A program made the position numbers and the translations under genes. The notes beneath the pieces are model-generated. The model was given only the letters and a program-made list of their open reading frames with translations, was not told the origin of the DNA and searched no databases. A stretch of DNA of 64,000 nt, from positions 124,001 through 188,000 of the forward strand of contig SWBL01000045.1 of the NCBI GenBank assembly GCA_024195585.1, given 5' to 3'. The DNA comes from Aureobasidium sp. EXF-3400 (taxonomy: Eukaryota > Ascomycota > Dothideomycetes > Dothideales > Saccotheciaceae). This document shows, one piece after another, positions 31,947-41,734 of this stretch; the first letter of the stretch is position 1, and each line of letters starts with the position of its first letter.

Positions 31947-32505
31947 ATGGCTGCCCGCAACCCTGACGCCTCCGCCAACTCGGCACCCGATGGCTTCCAC
32001 GCCTCTGCTCCCAGAGATGAGCCCCTCACCACCTCTGGCCACCAGCCTGGAAAGCTCGTCGGTAACGACGCTCTTCCTGAGTTCCACGCCCAGACTCTAC
32101 CTGCTGGCACTGCTCCTCCAGAGAGGTAAGTCATTTTCAATCGATCATCTTTTACATCCCATACTGACCTATTTCAGCACCTTCAAGCCCAACAACGATG
32201 CCGATGCTACCAGCACCCTCTCTGCTCAAGACACCATCGGCGGTGCCTCCTCTAAGGACGTCCACCAAGGTCTCGGCCAGCCCATCCAAGGCCAGTCCTC
32301 TGCTGAGCTGCACCACGACGGTCAATCGCACCGCAAGAACCCCGGTCAGGGCGGTGTTGAGGGTCTGAAGACTGCCGTTCAGAGCAAGACCGTCGACGCT
32401 CGTCTTCCTGAGAACGCCGCCCAGCGCAACCTTGAGAGCGACGTTATCGGCGGCACCCGCAGCAACATTCCCTCTGCTGAGGAGAGAGTTCCCGACTCTG
32501 CTTAA
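31947..32505 (+). CDS. Small hydrophilic, disordered protein (hydrophilin-like)
   Basis: Exons 31947-32125 and 32178-32505 with a 52-nt intron (GTAAGT..TCAG) give 168 aa. There is no hydrophobic segment and no cysteine. The protein is rich in Gly, Ala, Asp, Ser, Gln and His (FHASAPRDEPLTTSGHQPGK, PEFHAQTLPAGTAPPE, DTIGGASSKDVHQGLGQPIQ, GQSSAELHHDGQSHRKN). I recognise this layout as a conserved unnamed fungal protein. The composition is like stress-protective hydrophilins, but that role is inference. Codon use is strongly C-ending (GCC, CTC, ACC), which suggests strong expression. It converges on the glutathione transferase gene. Confidence 0.82.
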
Positions 32506-33314
32506 GCTTTCTGTTTCAATGATCAACGATACCAATGTCTCCGAACTCTTTCTTGTAAAATTAGTTTAGCATTCTCCACCACGCATCCACTTAGCAGTGG
32601 CTACTCGGCCTTGATGGCTATACGAGGAATGGAATACAAACATGACTGTAAACCCACTGTTTACGTCCAATGCTCTCACTGCTTTTGGTGCTTGTGATGA
32701 CACTGACAAGATGTCGTGCTGTTTGCTTCTTTATTTTTAAGCCTCAAAGCGGGGCAAAGATCTATCTCATCGTGAAGCACTGACTTGTTTTGCGGCTCCA
32801 TCGTGGAGTGCGAATCCGATCGCGGCTCAACATTGGGTGGGCAGAAAAAGTGGTTGGTCTGTGCTTCTCGCTGGAAATACAACCCTGGCGATAGCATCGA
32901 ATCATCGATGATATGCTAAGCATCAGGTAAAGAGCTCGCTGAAGATTGTAGATAGTAGAAGACGAGTCGAGAATAGATAAAAGCTGAGTAGGTTGACAGC
33001 GAGTCAAGAGTTGATTCAACTAACGCATTATTGAATGAGAGACAGCACAAAGAGGGTAGGAAGCAAGAAAATCAAATGAGTTCGTAGTTTATGTCTGCAA
33101 AGACTAGTCAGCAACACCCACGTCATAGCCATTCCGTGAGAGACGAACTACAGAAGCATGAGCAAGAGACAAGTAAGAAGAAGATCGTTCCATAGAAGGG
33201 AGTAGGAAACCAGAAGACAAAAACGATTGCAACAGACACAAGGCTGATGAAATGGTATCTCGAAACATGAACCAAACGGAACTCTATCCAAATACACGCA
33301 GGTCTATCCCTCCT
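32506..33314. other. Convergent intergenic region
   Basis: About 810 bp between two converging 3' ends. Short open frames only; no RNA gene or repeat recognised. Confidence 0.5.
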
Positions 33315-34209
33315 CTACTCAGCACCCATCATGGTAGTATAAGACTCACCAGTTTCCTTCTCAATTCTCTCAACCGATCTCTTGAATCCATCCATACCCT
33401 CAAGCTTGTCAACATACGCATTCAATTTGGGATAATCAGTTGCATTGATGATCTTCAATCGCTTCTGACCAGCCTGAAGAGGGAAAGACATCAAAATGTC
33501 AACAGCAGTGAGCTTGTCGCCGCAGAGGAAACCTCCACCGTTGGGTGCAGTGGCGAGTTGCGATTCCAAAAAGTCAAAGTGGGTCTTGAAGTTTGGCTTG
33601 AAGTACATGGCTTCGAATCTGGTGACAATGCTGCTTGTGATGGGTCGGATGAAGAAGGGGATCTTGTCGCCCTTGAGGACTACAAGAGGTGTTTTCAGTA
33701 AGCAAGGCTCAAGGGAATGGAAAGTTAAGGTCGCTTACAGCTGAAAATGAGATTGGTGACCATCAAAGCCATCAAAGAGCCCTCTGCATAGTGCATGAAA
33801 AAGTGGTAACGCAACCATTCTTCAGTCTCGAGACCAGGTCCTTCCTTGCCATCCTCGTACTTCTTGGGTGCAAGGTGAGGAGCAAAGTGGTCGGTCAGGT
33901 ACTCGGTGATGAAACCAGACTCGGCAAGAACCAGAGGATCAGTCCTGCCAGGAGCGGTGATGCTGACTACGGGAGACTTGCCCAGAGGGTGGATCTTTTT
34001 CAGCTCGGGAGGTGCAAGCATTTCGGCGGTGCGCTTGAGGATTTCGATGTCGTAGTCGACATTGCATTCTTCGAGAAGCCAGATGAAGCGTTGAGCTCTG
34101 GACTTGTCGAGCCTGTTGGATCCGATTGGATTTTGCTATAGGGCTTATGACACAGGTTTGCTCACCAGTACAGAGTAACTTTTGGTGCGACTGCGCTTTC
34201 AGTTGCCAT
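33315..34209 (-). CDS. Glutathione S-transferase (Gtt1-like)
   Basis: Exons 34166-34209, 33739-34112 and 33315-33679 with introns of 53 and 59 nt give 260 aa. The thioredoxin-like N-domain reads VTLYWLDKSRAQRFIWLLEE (restored across the first junction). It continues with PPELKKIHPLGKSPVVSI and LAESGFITEYLTDHF, the Glu-Ser being the gamma-glutamyl contact. The helical C-domain has EEWLRYHFFMHYAEGSLMAL, IPFFIRPITSSI and GGGFLCGDKLTAVDILMSFP. The sequence follows yeast Gtt1 closely (HPLGKSP, YAEGSL, ILMSFPLQ), a glutathione transferase linked to the ER. It would conjugate glutathione to electrophiles or reduce peroxides. No signal peptide is seen. Confidence 0.92.
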
Positions 34210-34748
34210 GATGAAGCGATGTGACTGAAGAGAGTTAGAATTTAAATTAGATCGTTTCACACGATAGGCTCGAAGCTCAAGGTGATATATAATGCTGTAT
34301 GACGACGAGGGGAAGTGATAGATGATGGTGTTTGAGAAGGAGAGGGATGGTTAAACACGTCAAAGACCTGATCCTTTGTACTTCATCCGTCGGAGTGTCC
34401 ACGGAAACGAGATCCTGACTTACTGGTATGTATACGGCGTGTGAGGATAGCTTGTTGGATGTTTACAGGAAAAGATAAGATTATTTCTTCAGCACAATCG
34501 AACCAATCTTGATTTACTTTATGATGAGGCTCAGGCGATAAAGCTGTTCGCGAGCCGAGGCATCACCATCACAAGCAAAGGAGCAATCATGATGGTCGCT
34601 GTCATGACGGTCCAGCCTACCGACACGTGATGTCGAAGCCAGGTCTTGGCAATCTCGAACGTCAGCGACAGCGAGATTCATCGACGGTGTGAACGACACA
34701 ACCCACCCTATACCCCACCTTCAAATCACAGCTACACATCAATTCAAG
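34210..34748. promoter_or_regulatory. Divergent promoter region between GST and complex I subunit genes
   Basis: A 539-bp head-to-head spacer serving both genes. No separate gene or clear site is recognised. Confidence 0.5.
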
Positions 34749-35402
34749 ATGGCTGGCGGTGGTCACAACAGTGCGCAACTTGCCAGGAACCAAATCAATC
34801 GCGTTGCCGTGAACTAACACCTTCACAGGTCTCGCCTTTGACCCGGCGCTGGTCAAGTACAACCGTACGCTGCTACCCTGAGGAGACGTGCCGACGATAT
34901 TCATGTTCTAATTGCGACCGCAGAGATGCAAGTGGACCGCTACAAGCACTTCAAGTGGACCCCTCGTACTGCCTGGCTCTCGATTCTCTTCGCAGTTGCC
35001 ATTCCCAGCTCGCTTTACTACGTCGCCAACAAGACTGATGTGAGTCGCATTTTTCTATGTTTCGGACTGCGGAACTGCATGGCAAGAGTTGGAGATCATT
35101 GAAGAAGAGGTGGAACAAGAGAGGGCATACGGAAGACTGGATATGGGATTGTGACGAAGCACAGTCAAGACAGGCATACGGCTGGAAAAACCACGGCACG
35201 AGGCTCTCGTCACCCAGAAAATCGGACGTGAGAGGTGGCAAGACGGAGACACATCAGCCCAACACTTCTACCATCAAGCTCCCAAACCACGACCCAACAG
35301 TCGCAGTACGATTTTTGGAACAATGAATACTAATTGCATCATTTGCAGGGCAAGTACGAGCTTCGCGGCAAGAGAAGAGGCGACACCATGAAGGAGTTCT
35401 AG
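34749..35402 (+). CDS. NADH:ubiquinone oxidoreductase B15 subunit (NDUFB4-like)
   Basis: Four exons: 34749-34770 (22 nt), 34829-34864 (36 nt), 34924-35039 (116 nt) and 35349-35402 (54 nt). The introns are 58, 59 and 309 nt, all GT..AG and in phase. They encode only 75 aa, too split for a plain ORF search. The protein starts MAGGGHNSLAFDPALVKYNQ, continues MQVDRYKHFKWTPRTAW, has one membrane segment (LSILFAVAIPSSLYYVA) and ends GKYELRGKRRGDTMKEF. It matches the fungal B15-type accessory subunit of complex I, a single-pass protein of the inner mitochondrial membrane arm. The 22-nt first exon is set by the ATG and the frame. Confidence 0.9.
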
Positions 35403-36456
35403 GTCAAAGGACGAGATCACGAACGAATGCGACGTTGATTATGGGGAAGATACAAAAACTATACCACTACGTCAATACCCACCCCACAAGAGTTATCTTA
35501 TCCTTCTGGTCACCGTGTCTCGTATTGCTTCTGAAAATGCAAATAGCTCTTCAAGTACTACGACCAAGACTCAGGTGCAAACCGGAATAGACTCGAGTTG
35601 CAGCCTAGATTCGACATGGCTGTGTAAACCTAATATTTGACCCTTCTAGTCTATCCTGACCGCAATGGGCTCAATGTGCGAGTCTTCTCACTGAATTGAG
35701 TCTCTAACTCGAACAATGACCATTCTGAGCTATCAAAATGCATAACTCGAGGCCACATGTGCCTATAGATTTCGCTCATTACCAAAACTTCATCACCTGT
35801 CGTCGTTGCCCTTCATGTGGGGTTTGCCTTACTCTGTTTGACGAGTATTTGGTGTTAGATGGGTAAGCTGGATAGATTGCTCTTACCATGCAGATAATAT
35901 TTCCATTTAACGTCATGAATAGTTTTCAGCTTCACGGCTGAGGCTAAATTCCAGCTATAACGCATGATATACAAAGCCAGTGGACATTTTATATGTTTCT
36001 TGCTCTATCGTTCTGTGTTTGTGCTTTCATGTGATGCCACCTGGTAGATGTTGGCTTCTGTTGCCTTCAAGCTTGAACTTTCGGAAACACCTTTGACGAC
36101 ATCGAGACCCCGCGCTGCAGATCTGCGGGCGTTTCTTGTCTTGGTGCCTGGCAGCTCGAGCATCGAGCATACCTTGATGCTTACTTATACATGTCCACTT
36201 CCTTCGCACGCATATTGCTTCTGTACTACATATGATAAACTGTGTGAACATATTCGTATCACGCCTTGAGCTACAAGGTCAGATGTCACAAATATAACAA
36301 CCTGCTCCACTCGAAACATCAGGTAGCACATGCGGCGTTCCCCAGTATTGAAACGAGTTCATATTTTGGCCGGATCACCCGTCTGTTGTTTGCATGATCG
36401 CAATCGAACCCGGAAGCTTCTCCTTTGGCTTGCAAGAATAGAGGTAGACTTGGATC
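35403..36456. other. Intergenic, 1.05 kb
   Basis: The right part must hold the promoter of the F-box gene. I see no supported gene, RNA or repeat. Confidence 0.5.
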
Positions 36457-39400
36457 ATGTCCGAAGGACGTCTTGAAGCACGCCGCGAAGCACGTCGAGC
36501 AGAGTCTCCGCCCGACCCACGAGACCGCCGTCGACGTCGTTTGAATTCTTTGCATCCGACTAATCTATCGCGTCCGAATGAGCTCGTTTCCTCTTGGCTT
36601 GAACAACAAGACTTGACTCGATCGGCTGCGCCGGCGCAAACGACATCCTCGACCAACTCCCGCACCTTTTCCTCATCACCTGTACGCGAGAACGATAACT
36701 CCGAGCAACAACAAACTCAAAGTGTTATCACCATGCAGAATCAAGACATCTTAGTGGGAATTCACGATGCTGGTCCATCCTCTGCATCCCACCCACGCCC
36801 TATTGATATTGACGCCGACGATCGCTCGACCACTCCACTCCTCGATCGCTCATTTAACTCTCGACGTAACGGACCTCTCCTGAACACGGGACAGATCGTC
36901 TCCAAGAATCAACCCGCTTCCGCGCCTGCTGATTCGCAAGCTTCCTCCGGTGCCGACTGCGATGACTCGTCGTCTGTTACCACGGACAGCTCCCAGGACA
37001 TCGCTGGTGTGAGAACTTTCCCGCATCCCCCTCCCGTTCCTCAGCAACACCCACGTCGTCTTACGAATGTGGATGTGGGGGCTAGTCTATGGGCAATGGA
37101 AGATGAATTCCTTCCAGCCAGGAAATCAATCTATCCCGAGAACCCTTCACTCCTCCTCGTCTATCAACTGGATCGCAACACTCCTGAGCCTACACTGCGC
37201 TTCTTGCCCTTCGTCCCTGCTTCACACAAGGGGAAGGCCAGGACCAGGAACAAGAACAGAAACTTCATGATTCAACCTTCGCACAAGCAACGCATCGATG
37301 ACTCCCAACTGGCCGCCAGAAGAGCACAATGGGTTCCTGGTGAATTCCCCGTGGAACTGTTCGAACTCATCAATCAACATCTGTCTCGCGACGACATCAA
37401 GTCGATGCGCTTGGTAAGCAAGGAGTTCGAGCGTGGTGTATCAGGTTCTCTGTTCGACACTGTCGTCGTCCCCTTCAATGCAGAGCTTTACGAGATGATC
37501 GAGCAGAAGGTTGCAAAGCCCGACCTCAAGGGCAAGCGAAGAGCTGACGACCCTGTCAACAACTTTGTCAACTTGGATCCTGGTTCGGTACTCTGGAAGA
37601 ATGCTATGGAAGACTCAGAAGACAAGGTCTACCGCGGTCAAGGTCTCAAGGTCTTCGAGGGGTTTGGCCACCACATTCGTCGCTTCGGCATGAGCTTTGA
37701 GATCAAGGAAGAGGCACTTCAGAGCCCACCTCGAAAGAACAAACTTGACAGCCACGAGAGCTACTTTGGTTCGTATGAATGGCCATCACGCGAGTACACA
37801 CGCTATGAACTCCTTGCTGGTCTCGAGCGCACAGCAGACGAAACTTCGCAGATGCGACTCGCCTTCTCCCACTTACCTAGGGTTCAGCAGCTTGCCCTTT
37901 CCATGGATAGCGGCCTTGGTTGGATGAGCGGACCCGATAAGTCACTACGCAGCATGATCCTGCAGCAACCTTCTCCCGTTTTTGGTTGTTCGCACGGCAT
38001 AGTCGATGCACAACAACAGGATCGCATCAGATTATGGGAGTCTATCGAGTCTGCACATGCTAGACTGGGCGCTTTGGACGAGTTGAAGGAGGGCAGTCTT
38101 GTACGCGCAAACTTGGATGAGAACTTCTTCTACCGCCATCCCTTCTCAACTACCGCGTACGCTTCCCCTGCTGTATGGGCTACTGCTCCTGCCCTTCCTG
38201 TAGTCACTACGACTACTGGTGTATCTGGCAATGAGGGCCAGGACGCTCCAGAGACAGGAGTTCTATACATCTCGTCCCCCGACACATACGACCACTCATC
38301 GCACTCGGTCGAAGCTCAGAGACTGGAGTTTTCAAAGAAGATCGAGAAGTTCAGTCCTGCTAACTTGGGCTCCCACCAGAAGGAGTGGCTACTGGAGGCG
38401 GAATGGGCGCAGAGAGCGTTTCTCACCACATACATGCTCGGCGTTGTTGACAACACCTCAGTGTTTGACAAGGTGTCGATTCTGAACTTCCGCATGTCCA
38501 GTCACCTTGTGCCCTTGCTCTCTCGTCACGACTTTTGGACCGCCCTTCCCAAGTTGAAAGAGCTCACACTTGCTGTCATCCCTGACTGGCGTACTGTCGA
38601 GAGAGATGAGGCTGGAGTTGTCGAGACCAAGGACATTGAGCCTTCGGTCGCCGTCGACAAGACATACAGTCTACTGCAAGACTTCATCGGCGTTAGAAAT
38701 AACATCACCAAGCTCAACTTTGCGTGGGCCGCTGGTGGTGAGCACGCCGAGGGCATCTTCGCACGCAACCACCACGTCTTGCCTGCACCCATCACCACCG
38801 TTGCACGCTCGACAGCCGTGGTACCGAAGGACGAAGACCTGATCAACCTTCCACACGTTAGTGACCTTACTTTCTCCAATTGCTGGTTTACACCAGTCTC
38901 AATCATGGCGATCATCAAGAAACTGCGCAAGAGGTCTCTCAAGAAGATCAAGTTTGATTCTGTCTCGCTTACCGCTATGCCACGCGCCAATGGAGTCAAC
39001 CCGAACAACCCAGCCGTCGCTAACCAAAATGTGCTTGTCCCTCAGCAAGCCGCAGTTCCTGGTATGATGATGTTCGGTGGCAACTTCCTTGCACAGTTCA
39101 GCGGCCAGGTATGGCAAGGTCCACCTCAAGGTGTGTCTGTCCAACAATGGGCACAGACGATGCTCCAGCACCTAAATGCTATGACACAACAACAAGGCAT
39201 TGTCCTGCACCAAGTTCCGCAAATCTGGACCAACCACCCTATGGGATTGACGATGCAACAGATGCACACTGTGTTGACTGGACTTGCCGCTGGCAATGTT
39301 CAAGGCGGGGGCCCAGCCACGGCCCAACCCGGAATGCTCTACCAGGCTTTGCCACAGCAACAGCAGGGTGGTGCAGCTCAATTTCCTCCGGTCATACCAG

Positions 39401-39999
39401 CTGTTGCACACCCGGCACCGCCTCACGCACTCGCTGGCTGGGTCCATCCTCTTCAACAACAAGCAGCTCAAGCTGCCCCTCCACCTCAGCCTCACAATGG
39501 ACCTTGGTATGAAGGACACCGCGTGGGCTCATGGGTGGCCGTGATCAATCAGATGAGCCCAGGGCCCACTCTCGAGATGTATAAACCTCGTGGCGAGTTT
39601 GATCCTGCACCAAAGCCCCGCAAGAACGGTCTCATTGCAATCGAGCTCGAGTCTTGCGGCTATGTACAACTCCGATCCCCTACCTTTGGCGACCAGAACA
39701 ACGTCGAAGCACATGGCTCATACCGCATGAGCCGCTACTTCATCCGTCGTCAAAACCTTTTGACGCCGGCTATGCTCGCTACTCCAGACAAGCTCGTCGG
39801 CACGATTGTACAGTACATGTCAGAGCACGAGAGCGATGCTCTTCACCATGCGTGGGGCATGACGATGGGATGGAGCGATACAAAGCTCGCCGAAGAGGCC
39901 GAGTATGATGGCTACCTCGCCGGAGGCACTGGCCGTTTCTCAGGAAGTGTGACCAAGGACTCAGTTATGCAGGAAGCATACTCGGCACAGCATTCTTGA
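36457..39999 (+). CDS. Large F-box domain protein with Gln-rich region
   Basis: An intronless 1180-aa protein from ATG 36457. Residues 1 to about 290 are charged, Ser/Pro-rich and disordered (opening MSEGRLEARREARRAESPPD). An F-box-like segment follows at about 295-345: GEFPVELFELINQHLSRDDI, KSMRLVSKEFERGVSGSLF. The next part (345-830) looks globular with LRR-like pieces (LTFSNCWFTPVSIMAIIKKL, KLKELTLAVIPDW). Residues about 850-1030 are rich in Gln, Pro and Ala (AMTQQQGIVLHQVPQ, ALPQQQQGGAAQF). A conserved C-terminal part then resumes (GPTLEMYKPRGEFDPAPKPR, ELESCGYVQLRSP). By family it would link a target to an SCF ubiquitin ligase through Skp1. The target is unknown. Confidence 0.82.
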   Translation: MSEGRLEARREARRAESPPDPRDRRRRRLNSLHPTNLSRPNELVSSWLEQQDLTRSAAPAQTTSSTNSRTFSSSPVRENDNSEQQQTQSVITMQNQDILVGIHDAGPSSASHPRPIDIDADDRSTTPLLDRSFNSRRNGPLLNTGQIVSKNQPASAPADSQASSGADCDDSSSVTTDSSQDIAGVRTFPHPPPVPQQHPRRLTNVDVGASLWAMEDEFLPARKSIYPENPSLLLVYQLDRNTPEPTLRFLPFVPASHKGKARTRNKNRNFMIQPSHKQRIDDSQLAARRAQWVPGEFPVELFELINQHLSRDDIKSMRLVSKEFERGVSGSLFDTVVVPFNAELYEMIEQKVAKPDLKGKRRADDPVNNFVNLDPGSVLWKNAMEDSEDKVYRGQGLKVFEGFGHHIRRFGMSFEIKEEALQSPPRKNKLDSHESYFGSYEWPSREYTRYELLAGLERTADETSQMRLAFSHLPRVQQLALSMDSGLGWMSGPDKSLRSMILQQPSPVFGCSHGIVDAQQQDRIRLWESIESAHARLGALDELKEGSLVRANLDENFFYRHPFSTTAYASPAVWATAPALPVVTTTTGVSGNEGQDAPETGVLYISSPDTYDHSSHSVEAQRLEFSKKIEKFSPANLGSHQKEWLLEAEWAQRAFLTTYMLGVVDNTSVFDKVSILNFRMSSHLVPLLSRHDFWTALPKLKELTLAVIPDWRTVERDEAGVVETKDIEPSVAVDKTYSLLQDFIGVRNNITKLNFAWAAGGEHAEGIFARNHHVLPAPITTVARSTAVVPKDEDLINLPHVSDLTFSNCWFTPVSIMAIIKKLRKRSLKKIKFDSVSLTAMPRANGVNPNNPAVANQNVLVPQQAAVPGMMMFGGNFLAQFSGQVWQGPPQGVSVQQWAQTMLQHLNAMTQQQGIVLHQVPQIWTNHPMGLTMQQMHTVLTGLAAGNVQGGGPATAQPGMLYQALPQQQQGGAAQFPPVIPAVAHPAPPHALAGWVHPLQQQAAQAAPPPQPHNGPWYEGHRVGSWVAVINQMSPGPTLEMYKPRGEFDPAPKPRKNGLIAIELESCGYVQLRSPTFGDQNNVEAHGSYRMSRYFIRRQNLLTPAMLATPDKLVGTIVQYMSEHESDALHHAWGMTMGWSDTKLAEEAEYDGYLAGGTGRFSGSVTKDSVMQEAYSAQHS

Positions 40000-40739
40000 T
40001 TATTTGACGAGTAACGATACGAAATACATGTCAGGAGTAATTGGTGGAAAGGGCGTTTGATTGGATCTGATGGCAATTGTCATTGGAATTGGGTTTGTGG
40101 TTCTAAAAAACAATGAAAGCATGACAGGAGGACAATAATTGGTAAAGATTGGGGACTGTGGATTCTGATTGATGCAAACAATGTCAGAGAGCAGCAGACT
40201 TTGGTACTGAGGCAGGATACAGGAATTGTGGAGAGATGGAAACTTGAAGGAAACTTGAAGATAGAAAAACCTCTAATAAAAATTGTAGAGTACTGTAATA
40301 TACTGGCCTCGCGGTGCAATTGGTGACAAGAGCAGTTGACTCGGAGAGATTCGTGAGATGAAGCCGAGATAGGAGAGGAAATGGCGGAGGACGGCGGAAG
40401 TCACGGAACCGGAAGCTGCCAAGCCGATGGATTTCTCGAGATACTTTGATAGTTTGAGAGCATTCGCTGAAGTTCAACACTCCTGACTTTGACAAGTTGC
40501 AACCGATTTCCAGCTTTGCTTTAGTACCTTGATTGACGGCTTTCTACTGAGTCTCAAATTCATCCGTTCCTTCGCCATCCCTGCAGCACCGAATCCTCGG
40601 CATCAGCCCACCAAGCATCCGACTCCTTGACTCTTGATACGCAGTCTGATCGGACCTACCCAGTGCGCTGTCCAGCGCTACCGACTTTCTACTCTCTCGG
40701 ACCTCGATCCATCGGCCAACGAAATACCACACAATCACA
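40000..40739. other. Intergenic, 740 bp, upstream of PIS1
   Basis: F-box gene 3' flank and PIS1 promoter/leader. No gene or repeat is seen. Confidence 0.5.
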
Positions 40740-41734
40740 ATGTCAGCCAGAGTTGCTGCACAGGCTCCTATACAGGATGCCCCAGTAGTGCCTAGCTCAA
40801 GTACTGCTGAAGATACACCCAAAGAGAACATCTTCATGTTCGTGCCAAACTTGATTGGTAGGCTTCTAACTGCTTATATGTGTCTTCCAAAGCTGACATG
40901 AGACTCAGGCTACGCTCGTGTCTTCCTCGCAATCGGCTCCCTAAACTACATGCCCCTCCATCCGCGAACATGCGCACTTCTATACACCATCTCATGCCTT
41001 CTGGACGCCCTTGACGGCTATGCCGCCCGCGCTTTCGATCAATCCACAAAATTCGGTGCCGTCCTGGATATGGTGACAGATCGCTGCACCACCACCTGCC
41101 TCCTCGTCTTCCTCTCAACCGCCATGCCGCGCTGGAGCATGGTCTTCCAACTCCTCATCAGTCTCGACTTCACCAGCCACTACATGCACATGTATGCTAC
41201 TCTCGCCATGGGCGGCAGCAGCCAGAGCCACAAGAAGATCGATGCAAAGAGGAGTTACATCATGTACCTGTACTACAACAACCGCACCGTTCTGTTCATT
41301 TGCTGCGCCTTGAACGAGCTCTTCTTTATCGCCCTTTACCTGCTCGCCTTCTCTTCGCCTTACCTTACTCCTTCGCTCTTGCAACCTGCTGGCGAAAGCG
41401 CTTCCCTGCAACCGGGTTCGCCAATTATGCCCCCGAAACCTTCGGCAATCTTTTCTAGCCCGTGGTCTGCCGGCGCAATGGAGATGGCCAGGTGAGTCTT
41501 TGCTCTCTTGCACCTTCTTTCGACTTTCAACCAGAATGCTGACCCAAAGTGTGATTGCGCAGAGCAAACAAGATGGATAGTACCGTCCCGTGGATCTTGG
41601 TCGCCATCTCGGCTCCCGTCATGCTGTTCAAGCAGTGGGTGAATGTTGTCCAGATTGTCAAGGCCAGCCAATGGCTCGCTCAGGGTGATCTCGCCGATCG
41701 CGCAAAGGCCGGTCTGCCTAAGAAGACGCAATAA
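40740..41734 (+). CDS. PIS1: CDP-diacylglycerol--inositol 3-phosphatidyltransferase (PI synthase)
   Basis: The enzyme makes phosphatidylinositol from CDP-DAG and myo-inositol in the ER membrane. Exons 40740-40857, 40909-41491 and 41563-41734 with introns of 51 and 71 nt give 290 aa. The CDP-alcohol phosphotransferase motif D-x2-D-G-x2-A-R-x8-G-x3-D-x3-D is complete at residues 72-97 (Asp72, Asp75, Asp93, Asp97). The N-terminus ENIFMFVPNLIGYARVFLAI is typical of eukaryotic PI synthases. Hydrophobic spans predict several membrane helices (LLVFLSTAMPRWSMVFQLLI, VLFICCALNELFFIALYLLA, WILVAISAPVMLFKQWVNVV). A Pro/Ser-rich loop before the last helix is longer than in yeast Pis1. The C-terminus ends in AGLPKKTQ. 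The function should be essential. Confidence 0.95.
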
